A DNA stretch of 64,000 nucleotides from Oncomelania hupensis (lineage: Eukaryota > Mollusca > Gastropoda > Littorinimorpha > Pomatiopsidae), in assembly GCA_036898135.1 (NCBI GenBank), contig CM072511.1, positions 49,623,081-49,687,080 of the forward strand, in the 5' to 3' direction. The position numbers and the translations under genes are program-made. The notes beneath the pieces are model-generated. The model was not told where the DNA came from. It made no database searches and saw nothing but the letters and a program-made list of their open reading frames with translations. Of the stretch, positions 29,931-41,850 are shown piece after piece. Position 1 is the stretch's first letter. Each line of letters opens with the position of its first letter.

Positions 29931-30191
29931 ATATAATATTGGTGTGTGCGTGTTTTTATGTTTGTGAATGGCTAGTTGTTACCATTATTGGCAATGCATA
30001 TTTTATCATGCCTTTCTTGCATTTGGTGTAGGCTTTTATTGCTTAGTTTTAGTATTTTGATGTGTTTATGTCATGACTATTTATCTTTGCGAGTGCATGT
30101 GTGTGGGTGCGTGCGAGCGCTTAGAGCAGACTTTTAGTTGGATTTGTGCTGCACCCAAGAAATTCTTCTTCTTCTTCTTCTTCTTCTTCTT

Positions 30192-30691
30192 CACCCGGTA
30201 CACATTGGTCGAAGGCTGCCAGAAGCATGTTTTACTAGTCGCCTCAACAGGCGATAAAGCATGCTCTCATGCTTCAGAGCACTGCTTCCTACACGCTTCA
30301 AGCGCTATAGTGACGGAAAAAGCGCAATTTCACTGTAAATATATACAGAATGTTGCTCTACAACATTCCGCTCTTTCCGTCTCAAAAACCCAATTGTCTT
30401 GTTGGATTCTTAAATTGCATGAAACCAAGTGAGGACACTATCCGGCGTCAACAAACGGTTCAAAAACCTAGAAACTAATACAGTTTGACCTAATTCGTCC
30501 CCTAGAGGAGACGAAACTTACATTTTTCTATTTTCACGAGTTCACTGCAGTGAAATTGCGCTTTTCCCGTGACTATAGAGCTTGAAGCGTATAGAAAGCA
30601 GTGCTCTGAAGCATGGGAGCATGCTTTATCGCCTGTTGAGGCGACTAATAACGCATGCTTCTGGTAGCGTTCGACCAATGTGTATCGGGTG
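30192..30691. mobile_element. 500-bp element with about 150-bp terminal inverted repeats
   Basis: The left arm (30192-30345) and right arm (about 30540-30691) are inverted copies differing at scattered positions. Both start CACCC and share ACACATTGGTCGAA and TCGCCTCAACAGGCGATAAA (20 bases). It sits inside a (CTT)n microsatellite, found in the same orientation on both sides, so the target duplication cannot be measured. No transposase is present. The right end lies about 130 bp before the acceptor site of gene 2, so it probably resides in that gene's first intron. Confidence 0.82.
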
Positions 30692-30823
30692 TCTTCTTCT
30701 TCTTCTTCTTAAGAAATGCTTATCCATTTGACAAATTTTGCTTGGCAGTGTAGAAGCTAATGATTGTAAATTTTCTATTTCATTAAAAACGCTTTATGAG
30801 CTTGTACGACATTTCTGTTGCAG

Positions 30824-31485
30824 GTTTTGGAACTGAAGCCAACCAGTTAAGTCATGGAAAACAACAGTGCAGCGCCAAACCTGACAGTAACGGCTGAACC
30901 GCGGTTTCTACAGCCGCTGTGGGACCTGAGGATCGGCTATGAGGATTACCTAAGCTCGCCCCTTTTTCCCGTCGTCTTGTCAATCTGCGTGTACTTCAGC
31001 CAGTGCTTGTCGCTCATGCTGGCGGACCTGTATTGTTGTCATCAGAAGTGGTACCTCAAGTACAAGATCCAGCCCGACAAGCCCGTCACCATGCCCCAGA
31101 TCTACGACACGCTGTCCTTGACCTTCTGGAACCACGTGCTCTTCATCATGCCGGCCGCCATGGCCCAGTGGGTGTGGACACCTCCCACGCCCCTCCCCGA
31201 GCTAGCACCGACCTTGTGGGAGTTCTGCTGGCAGCAGCTGGCGGCGCTGATCATTTTCGACTTCCAGTACTTCGTCTGGCACGTCACCCATCATAAGGTG
31301 CGGTTCCTATATCGCACCATCCACTCTGTGCATCACCGATACCACGCTCCGTTCTCCTGGGTCACGGAGTACCTCCACCCATGGGAGCTGATCTTCATCG
31401 GCTTCCTGACCACCACAAACACTTGGTTTTTCAACTGCCACTGTCTGACCACATGGAGCTACATGCTGCTCTCCATCACTATTAG
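30824..31485 (+). CDS. CH25H-like: Cholesterol 25-hydroxylase-like protein 2, coding exon 1 (CDS from 30854)
   Basis: Together with 33090-33336 this encodes a 292-residue paralog of the protein at 18581. ATG 30854 is 30 bases after a strong TTTCTGTTGCAG acceptor, implying an upstream non-coding exon as in gene 1. Sequons N3-N-S and N9-L-T, the [16 protein letters not shown] segment and the hydrophobic spans match gene 1. Histidine boxes are H143-V-T-H-H and H157-S-V-H-H. The exon ends in phase 2 at GTAAGT (31486). Residues about 77-133 are nearly identical to gene 1 even at silent sites, unlike the flanking parts. Expected role: sterol side-chain or related lipid hydroxylation at the endoplasmic reticulum (family inference). 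Confidence 0.93.
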
Positions 31486-31593
31486 GTAAGTGCTGAGCTT
31501 AAACCCAGAACTGTAGTCATTCGACTCTCCTACACCTTTCCATCTTATCAATTAACGTCCCCGGACGCAAGACACTTTAAGCATATAGGCGAA

Positions 31594-31719
31594 GCCGCGG
31601 GCGCTTGTGTCTGGGCACGCGGGCGCCTATGCCTGTGGCGCGTCTCCCTTTGGTTATTTATAACGGAGACGCGTCGCGGGCGTGGGCGCTCGCGTGTCCA
31701 GATTCGGGCGCCTGTGAGC
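31594..31719. mobile_element. Fold-back (palindromic) element, copy 1
   Basis: Almost the whole 126 bp is an imperfect inverted repeat: the left arm contains GGCGCCTATGCCTGTGGCGC and the right arm the inverse of the same words, around a TTTGGTTATTTATAAC centre. A second copy of the same design is at 42551-42685. Confidence 0.8.
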
Positions 31720-31778
31720 AAAGCGTATGTGATTTCATCAGCCATAGAATTATTTATTGACACTGTGCCGCCACAGGC

Positions 31779-31832
31779 ACGAGAAAGAGAGAGAGAGAGA
31801 GAGAGAGGGGGGGGGTGGGGGTGGGGAGGGAG
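31779..31832 (+). repeat. (GA)n and G-rich tract
   Basis: GA repeats run into several G tracts (G9, G5, G4, G3) separated by single bases, a potential G-quadruplex on the coding strand of the gene 2 intron. Confidence 0.8.
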
Positions 31833-32012
31833 AGGACCTTGTATTGTCTCCGCTACGCCGTATGTCTGATTGTATGTCTAATGGAGGCCACAGGAGCCCG
31901 TTTCGGGATGAAACATTTGACATTGGCACTTTAATAATGAACAATGGCCTTTGGCCCACTTCATGGTTGGCAATCAACAAGGGAGCTTTAAATGAAAATC
32001 AACATTACACAT

Positions 32013-32015
<3 letters not shown>

Positions 32016-32077
<62 letters not shown>

Positions 32078-32110
32078 GGATTTTTATATATCGGGTACTC
32101 TAGCCTATGA
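32016..32110 (-). mobile_element. (ATT)n tail of an L2/SINE-type element
   Basis: On the minus strand, CCGATATATAAAAATCCGTT leads into (ATT)n, resembling the other tails at 29735 and 52393. The body upstream is not recognisable. Confidence 0.5.
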
Positions 32111-32285
32111 CCAGACTCACCACGCTTTACATAGTCATTACATATAATCATTACATATACATTTTTACATAAATACATAATTTAAGTATAGGGAGAAACG
32201 GTGCATTGCAATCTTACTTCATTCATACATTATCGCTGTTAAAAGTCAATGTCATATAATCCTTTAACTTGAAAAAAACAACACA

Positions 32286-32403
32286 ACTCTCTTCAGGGCT
32301 AGCAGTACCAGTATTCAACTCTCTTCATGGCTAGCAGTACCAGTTTCAACTCTCTTCAGGGCTAACAGTACCAGTATTCAACTCTCTGTTCAGCGGTACC
32401 AGT
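32286..32403. repeat. 32-bp tandem repeat in the gene 2 intron
   Basis: Three and a half degenerate units with the core AACTCTCTTCAGGGCTAGCA followed by GTACCAGTATTC. Confidence 0.85.
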
Positions 32404-33089
32404 CAAAAAATCAAACTTGGAAAGCTTATTCTCTGATTTCAGTCACACACACGTGTACATTGCGATCTAAAGGCTTGCACAAGGAAATGACAATATGCAT
32501 GCAAGCTTAAATGTTACCGTTGAACATATTATACTGTCCTTTCTTTCGGTAGTGTGCTCTGGTAAAAGGTTTTTAGAAACAGGGCTTTGAAAGTCTTGGT
32601 TACCGTGACTTTTCCTTGCAACAAATACATGTATAAACCGCAACAACAACAACAACACAAAAAAAACAACTTCAATGATGCCTATCCCACTCGCCGAAGA
32701 GACGATTTATTTCATCCCCCTCAGCATTATAATATAATTAGATTTGTTCCCCTAGTTTGGAAGGTTTACTTCTTTTCATTTGTGGTAGTCAAAATGTGAA
32801 TATTAGTTATAATAATGGTATAAAATCAGTTATCTTGATGTAAGATCTTCATTTTGATAAACATAGTTTATAATATTTTGATTCAAAAGTTTACTTTTAA
32901 AGAGCACATTTGCAATGGTGGTTGAATGAGCCCAGTTTCAGTAGCTTTGTAGGTAGTTAAACGTTTGAACACCCTCACAGCTGGATTTTAAAATTATGTT
33001 TTTGAGTGTGGAATCTTTCGTTAACTTCGGTTCCGCTCGTGCACTGTGTACAAAAGTCATATATATATATTCATATCTTTTCCTTGCAG

Positions 33090-33336
33090 CGTGGAAGTTC
33101 ACAGTGGCTTTGACTTCCCCTACATGCCGTATCACCTCCTTCCATTTAGTTGGTACGGGGGCTCACCCAAGCATGACATGCACCACCAAAAGCCGCTGAC
33201 CAACATGCAGCCCTTCTTCAATCATTTGGATCTTCTGTTGGGCTTCTACTGTCCGCCAATGAGTGGTGGAGGCATCAAGAGCAAACAACTGCAAGACTGG
33301 GAGCGCCGCTACCAAGAAGGCAAAAAGCAAGGATAA
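33090..33336 (+). CDS. CH25H-like: Cholesterol 25-hydroxylase-like protein 2, coding exon 2
   Basis: The exon completes codon AG|C and reads SVEVHSGFDFPYMPYHLL, then the third histidine box H239-D-M-H242-H243, ending ERRYQEGKKQG and TAA at 33334-33336. The VEVHSGFDFP and [11 protein letters not shown] segments are closer to the vertebrate family pattern than the gene 1 equivalents. Its last 84 bases plus 8 bases of 3' UTR are repeated perfectly right after the stop (33345-33436). Because the first unit keeps its own stop, the protein is unaffected. A possible polyadenylation signal AATAAA lies at 33698-33703. Confidence 0.93.
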
Positions 33337-33436
33337 CGTGTTTTCCGCCAATGAGTGGTGGAGGCATCAAGAGCAAACAACTGCAAGACTGGGAGCGCCG
33401 CTACCAAGAAGGCAAAAAGCAAGGATAACGTGTTTT
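33253..33436 (+). repeat. Perfect 92-bp tandem duplication at the gene 2 stop
   Basis: Units 33253-33344 and 33345-33436 are identical base for base, starting CCGCCAATGAGTGG and ending GGATAACGTGTTTT. The first unit contains the true stop codon. The second is non-coding unless spliced or read through. Confidence 0.97.
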
Positions 33437-35395
33437 GTATGGTTGACTTTCATAGTCCTTTAACACCGTGATAATCAAAGAGTAATGTGTTAACCGTCAT
33501 TTGAGACACTGAAATGAACTTTCAAGAGGCAATGGACATAAACGTGGTGATATATAACGCAATTCTACAGCCATTCTTTCTGACATTCAGAACACGATGC
33601 TGTTTGTTGTTCTTTTGTTAAACTAGGCCCCGAGGTAACATATTTGAGCGTCACAGATCCTTTTCAAATTCACCATGAGTGATGCTCCGCTGGAAGAAAT
33701 AAAATTAAGGAAAACAACAACAACAAGAACAACCTCTTCAAAAGGTCGGTTTTGATAGAACTCGATAAATTCATTTGTTTATTAACATCAGCGTTGATTC
33801 TCTAAACAGTATCACGGGGAAAGTGTGCAGAGTTGTTCAAATCTTTGCGATCGGTTTGAGCAACGATTACCTATCTCTTAATATGACAGCAACGAAATTT
33901 CCCAAATAAACTCACTATCACACACACACACACATACAAACACACACACACACACACGCACACACACATACACACACAAAACCCAAACAACATCCTTGAT
34001 AACATAGCTCTTTCACAATACCGAAAATATCCATGCAAAAGTCGGTGTGCTAAAAGCAATGCAGTGTGTATACTGCAAATTCCCAAAAATAAGTTTACTA
34101 GAAGTAACGTGACCACTGATGATGAAGGAAAATATAAGAGTAGGAATCGCAAATAATGGCGAACATGCAATATATAATCTAGAATTAGAAACCAGTGGGA
34201 CTATAATTATTGTAAATTTAAGTGCAACACATTCAACATTCCACTCATTCGTTTAACACAAGACTAGTTAACTCTTTACTACAAAAACCCACACAGACTA
34301 AAGTATTTTCTGTGGCCATTTGTCGGCCATGAATACTATAAGCTCCAGTGTAACTGTATGGTTTTAGTTTGCTGCGAGAATGAAACGTGTTTCTTAATAA
34401 GAATCAATTAATTTGAGAACGAAGCTTTAGACTTTACACAGAAGATATAAAAGTGATATCCCAAATTGCTAAAAAAAAAAAGAAAAAAAAAACAACAAAA
34501 AAACAACCAAACGAAAAACACACAAAAAACGTGAATTCCAAAGGGAGCATATTTTCAACATTCCTTTGTGTAAGTATTTAATTATGCTCTCTACGCAAAA
34601 CCTGTTTGCATTTTTTTTCTTTACTCATTCTTTTGATCATTTATTTACTTTTTACAAAATCAGTTGTCCTTATTTTACAGTAGTTTACAATGTAGATTGC
34701 AGCTTTGACATAAGATTTTTGTAGTTTGTGATGATGCTTATGTTTATAAATTATTTAAATTTTAAATATATTTGTTAAATGTAGAACTTTAAAAGGCTGC
34801 TTTATAAACGAGTCAGATATTTGTTTTCTATTTGAGTGTTATATCTAGTACGTGTACTATTATAAACTTGATCAAACTAAGTATATTATTAGACTAATCA
34901 GTTATAACAATGAAACAGCAAGGTCGAGATTTTATCGAGAACACAGTATCAACTCCATTTTATGAGCCAGCTATGGAAATATCGTTTTGTGCGGATGTGT
35001 TTCTGCTCACATTTCTCTGTCAGTTTATCAGCTTGAGGTCAGCTGATAACGGCTTTTATCGGCCACGATAACTTGTACTTGCCTACAATTTTGAACTCCC
35101 ATAGCTTACTTAAATCGTTTCTAGTAATGCTACTTTACAAACTGAGACTGTTTTATCTCGGTCACCACGTTCGCCACTGGGTCACGAACGAGACTTTTCT
35201 TTCGCAAAGATCAAGGATTTTCAACTTTGCTTTGTTTCGTTTTTATTTTTATTTTTTTTATACAAAGTAGACGCCCGTTTTTAGTCTAGTGAGTTGTGTT
35301 GTGTTTTTTTTTTCTATTGTGTGGCCTTTTTACACTTTTTACAAAGATATTCCAAATTTTAATTTGTAGAGAGTGGATAAAGTGAATGATCCAAG
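33437..35395. other. 3' flank of gene 2 and gene-free stretch
   Basis: Contains a CA-rich microsatellite at about 33918-33980 and A-rich patches near 34470-34515. No gene is supported. Confidence 0.6.
33698..33703 (+). promoter_or_regulatory. Possible polyadenylation signal of gene 2
   Basis: Canonical AATAAA 362 bases after the stop codon. No GT-rich downstream element was evaluated. Confidence 0.4.
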
Positions 35396-35407
35396 TGCAA
35401 GTGAACA

Positions 35408-35472
35408 GTTTTTAATGATACAGTTTTTAATGATACAGTTTTTAATGATACAATTTTTAATGATACAGTTTG
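35408..35472. repeat. 15-bp tandem repeat
   Basis: Four near-perfect units of TTTTTAATGATACAG, one with a G-to-A change, followed by a CA-rich run to about 35523. Confidence 0.93.
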
Positions 35473-35747
35473 CACCCACACACCCACACACGCACACACG
35501 CACGCACATACGCACATACACACATTGCAGGGTTGGGATAAGAAATAAAAGAGTTATTAACGTTTATCTTAAGGTCACAAAGGAAATAATGGTCACAACA
35601 TGTTAAGTAGCATTACTAAGCTACGTAAAGGTTTGTTTCTTTCAAAATGAAATCTTACTCTCCCTCAAAAGGTTCCTCCCACTCCACCTTCCCCCACCCC
35701 ATCTGTTCCACCCCCACCCCATCTCTCCCACACTTCTCCAACCCCCA

Positions 35748-35830
35748 ACATTTCGTTCTTTAACAAATGTAGCTTTATTGCCTCTTGTTACAAGAGGCAA
35801 TAAAGCTACATTTGTTAAAGAACGAAATGT
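35748..35830. repeat. Perfect 83-bp palindrome (41-bp arms, 1-base loop)
   Basis: The left arm starts ACATTTCGTTCTTTAACAAA and the right arm is its exact reverse complement, with a single T at 35789 between them. Symmetry stops abruptly on both sides. The arms contain AATAAAG and CTTTATT, so an AATAAA occurs on each strand. Confidence 0.97.
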
Positions 35831-38290
35831 GTATTTTCATAATTGAGAATTATTTTATGATGGTTGTTGATGACAGAGTGTCGGCAAGCAACAATCACGT
35901 TAAGAAGATAATTTACTGCTAAAGGTGCAATTTTCAAACAGCATCGAAGTGTAATGTTAAATACATTGTATAAAACAGATTGTTTTGACGCTAATGTCAG
36001 ATTTGAAATGTTATTGGCAGATGTTTTTTTTTAAATTTATACAATTACAGTAGTGTCAAATTATAATGTCACTGGAAGATGTTTGACACGAAAATGTCGT
36101 CATCAGATGCTACACTTCTGGTTCCTGTTTGTACCTGCATGACGGGACCATCAGGTCGGTGATTTCGCGTGCCTGCCATGGTCCCTGAATGGGAACTAAC
36201 CCAGGAGAATAGCACCGTTTGGTAAATTATATTTTGTTCGGTTTATTTATTTATTTATTTTTCTTTACGAGATTTTTGTTTTTCTACAAAGTGTTCTGAA
36301 AGAACATCGTAATGTTGACGCTGCTTCCAATGTAGATCTCACATCACCGTCACCATACAGAATAACTGAGACTTGACAAAGCCTTTAAGCTTAATTCTTT
36401 TTAGACAAGGCACAAGTCTCTTCTAGGCTCAGCTACGCTGTATGTTCCATTACCGCATCTTCATCCAACCACTTCGCTCTAACACTCGTTCTCATCCTCT
36501 TTCAAAGTGTTGTTTTAATTTTAAAAAACAAACATAAGTAATCGCTTTTTTATATGCGTGTCTTGTGTTTGAATTTTACATTATTATAAAGCAATGCATT
36601 GCAATGCAAGAACGCGTGGTTGTTTTATCGTCTCACACTTTGCAGCTTCAGTGAGTGCCAGCATTCTGTTCGCAAAGCGATGATTTATCTACTTGCAGTT
36701 GCAGAGATTTTTGTGGGTTGTGTATTGCCACGCTTTGCGATAATAATGAAGGTGGCGTTCATTCTGGTTTTGTTTGGCATTATTTTATCATTGTTTTCAG
36801 AACAAGATAAGGTGAATATTTTTGGGGAAATAATTTTGATGTCACGTAGCCTACTCGTTTTAAAACCAAACAAAACAACAGGTAATTATTATTCGGTCAA
36901 TTAAATCTAATCAATAAATTAAAACCAAAGAAGGATGATGCCGGCATTGATATTGAAGTAGGCTATACGGATGAGTTTAATCTAGATGTATATGTATATA
37001 TATTCAAAATTGCGGACTACAGACCATAGTGTAAGGATAATACACTATAAGCTGTAGAGACTAAAGTACATAATAACCGATAACAATACTTACAAAATCA
37101 AACAACAAGATATGTATAATAATGCCCTAGACTATACACAGTAGACTACACACTAGGTTACATGTACCTATAAATGTAACAGACTTGCGGTGTTAACGCA
37201 TCTTCTGTGCAAGATAGTCATCGCTTTAATGAATCAGAGTTGAACGTGTTAGACAAGCGTATTCAGTATGACCTGTTGATAATACCCTATCGATGGTGAT
37301 AGTATGCTTTGTTCCTGATAACCTTCTCTGATGACGAACATTGTGCTGGCTGACCTGTAGATGTTCTATTATCCGTTCTTATACCGGTTTTATCTGTTAA
37401 TTTGCCCGTTGTACTTCTTCTGAGACCGGTTGTACTTCTTCTGAGACCGGTTGTTTTTGTTTTAGTTTTTTTAAAAAACCGGTTGTAACTATCTTATATG
37501 CCTGTTGATGATTCATTTGTTCTTTTCGTTATCAATGTTTGCTTTTTTGCAGGTGCGGCTATTTTTTAAATTCATAAATGATGTTTCCTTTCAATTTATT
37601 TGTAGCGAATCATGTTTTTTTATGCAACAAGAATTCTTCTGTTTGTTTATTCTTATATTAATTATTTTTGTGTGTGCTCGTGTGGAAGAAACAAAATTAT
37701 TATCATGATTTGTTATCTGTCATACTATCCAACAATATTCTTTGATATTTTGATGTCATTATTTTTCACAATGCCTAGTCTTTTCCAGGTGTTATGTATA
37801 ATTAATAATAATTGAGCATTGATTAGGAAACAGATCCATCCTGCCATTCTATTCTATAACTTTGTAAGGCAAAAGCAACTGTCCCTCTCCTCCTCCTGCC
37901 GTACAGGCCTATCTCTGCGCAAGCAACCACTGTTTACAATTCTTTTAATCTTCAAACCTTCAAGAATTGAGATCGAGAAGATGTACTTAATTAATCAAAA
38001 TATATTTATGACAACCAACATAACATAACAATTCTGCTATTGTGAATCTCTAAGTTTGTACAATTGATTATTATTAACATCGGAGCAATAGCTTATGTAA
38101 GATTAGACTGGAGTCCTTGGGGTTGCAGCGGCTCTTTTGCATAATGTAATTATTCCAATAAAGAGCCGAATGTATATTAAGAGCCGGGTTAGTTGTCAGT
38201 CTTATGTGACAAAATCCAGCAGGTAGCTTTGACAACTTGCCTGATTTGTAAACTCTTTAGTTTTATCGAGACTACAAGTTTAAGTTAGTC
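35831..38290. other. Gene-free stretch
   Basis: AT-rich. A 22-bp unit (ACTTCTTCTGAGACCGGTTGT-like) is repeated twice at about 37412-37455. No gene is supported; the open frame at 36599-36904 is discussed among rejected items. Confidence 0.6.
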
Positions 38291-38295
38291 TGCCT

Positions 38296-38298
38296 AAC

Positions 38299-38364
<66 letters not shown>
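38296..38364. repeat. (GA)n microsatellite
   Basis: About 65 bases of pure GA. Confidence 0.96.
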
Positions 38365-38366
<2 letters not shown>

Positions 38367-38654
38367 CAATTAGAATGATACATCTATAACTAAGTTTAAA
38401 AGACTATAGTGAGTGAAATATTGTAACATAATTTTAGGGAAAAAAGTAAAAGTAATAATTGAACTATGAAATAGCTATATTTCTGTAAAAAATTTAAAAA
38501 TATAACATTTATTAATTTAAAGATAACAAACTTTTAAAAATCAAGAAAGAGGTCAATGAAAACTATGATAATAATAATAACAACAACAGTAGTAATACTA
38601 GTATTATCTTGAAATTGAAATTGAAATTATTAATTAAATTAATTAATTAAATTA

Positions 38655-38710
38655 GTAGTGATAGTAGTAGTAGTAGTAGTAGTAGCCTAGTAGTAGTAGT
38701 AGTAGTTAAA

Positions 38711-38770
<60 letters not shown>
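38655..38770. repeat. (AGT)n and (AAT)n microsatellites
   Basis: AGT triplets to about 38706, then AAT triplets to about 38768. The poly-Tyr frame on the minus strand is an artefact. Confidence 0.95.
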
Positions 38771-38771
<1 letters not shown>

Positions 38772-38779
38772 TAATAATA

Positions 38780-39642
38780 ATACTCATTATAATTAAAAAA
38801 ATAAATAAACATAAAAACCACATAATTATATAAATTTAAAGAAATAAGAAGATAAAAGCAAAATAAGTTACCACCACCGAACCTCAAATCAGACACGTTG
38901 AACCCGTCTGGATAATTTACTCGTTTTGTAATTATAGATTTATAAAGTTACTTTGGTAGAAGATGATGGAAGTGGAAAGATGGGGGGTGGAGGGAGAGGG
39001 GAGGGAGGGGAGAGGGGATTTACTTAAAGGTTCAAAAATTGCCAAATTGAAATATTTACCACTTTTGTTTACAATAAGTACTAGAGTAGAGACCACTTAG
39101 ACCTTATGACCTATTCAGGTCAGAGTACATATGCCTACAAATGACACTTGATTTGGATAATCGTCATGATTCTGCTGCTTTAATACTTTCAAAACGATGT
39201 GTTTGCCTCCTTCGTAATATATTGAATAAATTATCCTCTGTTTCTCATTGTTCATGAACGCTACCTCTTGTTGTCAATTCGGTTTACAAGTTTTCTGTTG
39301 TCTCTCCGTCTATTTATTTGTTTCCACAAATTATATTTTATATAGTAGCGGGATTTTTTTTCCACTCACGGCAGCCACACACAGGAGAAAAGCCACAGAC
39401 ACAGACGCACACACAGACTACCGATGCACACAGACGCACACACACACACACAAACGCACACACAAACACACACACAAACACCCACCCACCCACACACACC
39501 ATCCGCTCCTTCCCGCTCTCTCCCTCAGAGTTTCACTTTCTTTTGTATCAGAAACGGCTAGAATACATTGACTACCCTTTTCTATGAAAACAAGAACTGT
39601 GAGAGAAAAAAAAGGATATCTTCTACAAAATGACAAGCAACC
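38780..39642. other. Gene-free stretch
   Basis: Holds a G-rich tract at about 38983-39018 (potential quadruplex) and a CA-rich run at about 39424-39500. No gene is supported. Confidence 0.6.
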
Positions 39643-40400
39643 CTCGTTTGGGTGCCGGGATTTTCTGTATAAATAGTATCCCCACTTTATGGGAATCACC
39701 CCTTGGGGTCATGAGCAATCTTGCCACTGTAGATTGTTCAAACCTATAAAGGGAACAGTGAAAGCCACAGTTGAAAACCTGTCTTTCCTTTATAGGCAAG
39801 ACGCTTCACTGCGGCAACAGTACCCCCGTTGGAGTGCCGGGGGTTTTCAGTATAAATAGTATCCCCACTTTATGGAAATTTAGTGCTTTAAATTCCCACT
39901 GTCGCTGTCTTCCTCATTTACTCTTTCCTATTCTTGCTCTGTCCTTCACTCTGCTATACTATCTTCTTCTTCGCTAGATCAATGACCTACCTTTTTTCTT
40001 GAAAACTCTTCCTGGACAAGACTCCTTGTTTGTGTATGAGGTCTGTTGGATCAGCTTGGGAGTGTTGGACGCTTTCTGCCGGGTGGTCACTAGGGCTTCC
40101 TATGAATGTACTATTTAGCACTATAGGCATTTTATATGTATGTGTTTGGTTGATGATTTATAATGATGTTTGTATTCTATTTTGTTTTTGTAACCGGGGT
40201 GTTCGCGTAGTTGAGGTCAACCCTCAGCCGTCCCCCGCGTGGGATGTCTTTATTGTAAAGTGACTGGCCGGTGGAGGGCATTCAATTTTCCCACTGGGGT
40301 TGTTTCAGCAGATCTTTTATGCGGATCGGGGGTTGTCCGGTCCTGATTTGGCTCGGAAGAGTCCGCTGGACCTAAAGCAACAATAAATCAATCAATCAAT
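39643..40400 (+). mobile_element. Family R retroposon copy D, with a duplicated promoter-like head
   Basis: The core begins at 39824 (CCCCCGTTGGAGTGCCGGGG) with CAGTATAAATAGTATCCCC at about 39847, and ends GGACCTAAAGCAACAATAAA with ATCA repeats near 40400. Upstream, 39643-39823 is a diverged extra head: TGCCGGGATTTTCTGTATAAA near 39651, then about 130 bases shared with copy A. Thus two TATA-bearing heads lie about 183 bp apart in the same orientation. Copy E follows directly after the tail. Confidence 0.8.
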
Positions 40401-40915
40401 TATGGGAATCTAGTGCTTTAAATTACCACTGTTGCTGTCTTCTTCCTTTGTTCTTCTATCAATCTACTATCTTCTTAGCTAAACCAGCCACCTATCTTTT
40501 TTCGTGAAAACTCTGCACTGACTCCTCATTTGTGTATGAGGTCTGTTGGGTCAGCTTGGGGATATTGGACGCTTTCTGTCAAATGGTCACTAGGGCTTTC
40601 TATGGTACCTATTGTTATTATTATTTAGCAATGTAGGCATTTTATATGTATGTGTTTTGTTAATATTTTAAATGATGTTTATATTCTATTTTGTTTTTTT
40701 GTAAACGGAGGTTCGATAAATTAGAGTAAAGCCTCAGCGTCCCCTGCATGGAATGCCTTTATTATAAAGTGACCGGCTGTTGGAGTGCCTTCAGTGTTAC
40801 TACTAGGGTTGTTTCAGCAGATCTTTCATACGGATCAGGGGTGGGTCCTCTTTCAACCAAGTTGTGGTCCTGATTCGGCTCTTTGCAGTCCGCTGGACCC
40901 TGTAAACAATGACTA
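40401..40915 (+). mobile_element. Family R retroposon copy E, 5'-truncated
   Basis: It begins within the element (TATGGGAATCTAGTGCTTTA), lacks the TATAAATAG head, and ends CAGTCCGCTGGACCCTGTAA then CAATGACTAAAAAACAAAC. Its 3' subfamily differs from copy D immediately before it, so the pair is not a simple tandem duplication. Confidence 0.8.
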
Positions 40916-41837
40916 AAAAACAAACAAACTTGAAAAAACTCCTTCACTTGCTGTATTCCTTTTAAGGCATAATAAAACACGCCTTACTGTCGCTGATGTA
41001 CATGTATTAGTGTGTTATCCGGAGGCCTACATTTCCACGTGATTTTGAGACTACGTGCACTGACTATCTGCACTACATGATCCATTTCAAACAAAAGAAC
41101 TAGGTTCATGTGTACTCTACAATGAATGCATAGGTGCCTAATACAACTAGCGACACACTTAGATCCAAAAGGTCGCCCACCTTACCAAAAGGACACAGAC
41201 GTAAACAGAAAGACAGACCACAGTGCGCTCACAATCAAGTCCCACAATCACTAAACAACATTAGTGTTAAAGAAGAAAAGAGAGGTTAGCTCCCTTAGCG
41301 CGTCTTTCGTCCATTATCACTCTGGAGACATTTTTACCACTTGAAAAGTTGAATGATTATTATAAGTTTTAGTTTTCATTATTTTACCGATTACCTTAGC
41401 CGGGAACATTACTTTCTAAATCATATACGCCTTTATCGCAGAACAATAATTATTTTATTCATTAAACTTGTTAAAGGAAATTATTAATAATAAAAATAAT
41501 AAATAAACAAGTAAATAAGTAAATAAAATGAGGAAGGAAAAAAAAAACTAACTAAAACTAAAGGCCGTTGAAAGTAGCGACAATTTTTTTTCTTTCATTA
41601 CATTTTAATATATGTATGGCTCGATCGTTAATGTAATAATTATGTATAATTCTCTCTCGCTCTCTCTCTCCACACACACACACACACACCCCCACACACA
41701 CACACACACCCACACACACACACACCCACACACACACCCACACACACAGAGGTTCTTCATTTTCCTTCTCGACAAAATGCGAACTGACTTTTATAAAAAC
41801 CGTCCACATACACATTCACAAATAGAACGTTGTAAGT
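40916..41837. other. Gene-free stretch
   Basis: A CT run then CA-rich run with CACCCA interruptions spans about 41650-41750. No gene is supported. Confidence 0.6.
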
Positions 41838-41850
41838 AAAAAACTTTCAT

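Larger units (their letters stand above)
31486..33089 (+). other. Intron of gene 2 (1.6 kb) with repeats
   Basis: GTAAGT donor, TTTTCCTTGCAG acceptor. It holds a fold-back element (31594-31719), a GA run followed by a G-rich tract (31779-31832), an (AAT)n tail (32016-32074) and a 32-bp tandem repeat (32286-32403). The equivalent intron of gene 1 is only 319 bp, so much of the extra length is accounted for by repeats. Confidence 0.85.

Noticed and set aside
35748..35830. Histone-type 3' stem-loop or transcription terminator
   Set aside because: The arms are far too long, and no histone or other gene lies upstream.
36599..36904. 101-codon hydrophobic frame starting MQCKNAWLFY
   Set aside because: No family resemblance, no splice or promoter context, AT-rich sequence, and length within chance expectation.
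40030..40263. 77-codon frame as a conserved host gene (also at 13432-13665)
   Set aside because: It occurs only within family R repeat copies; listed as a low-interest finding instead.
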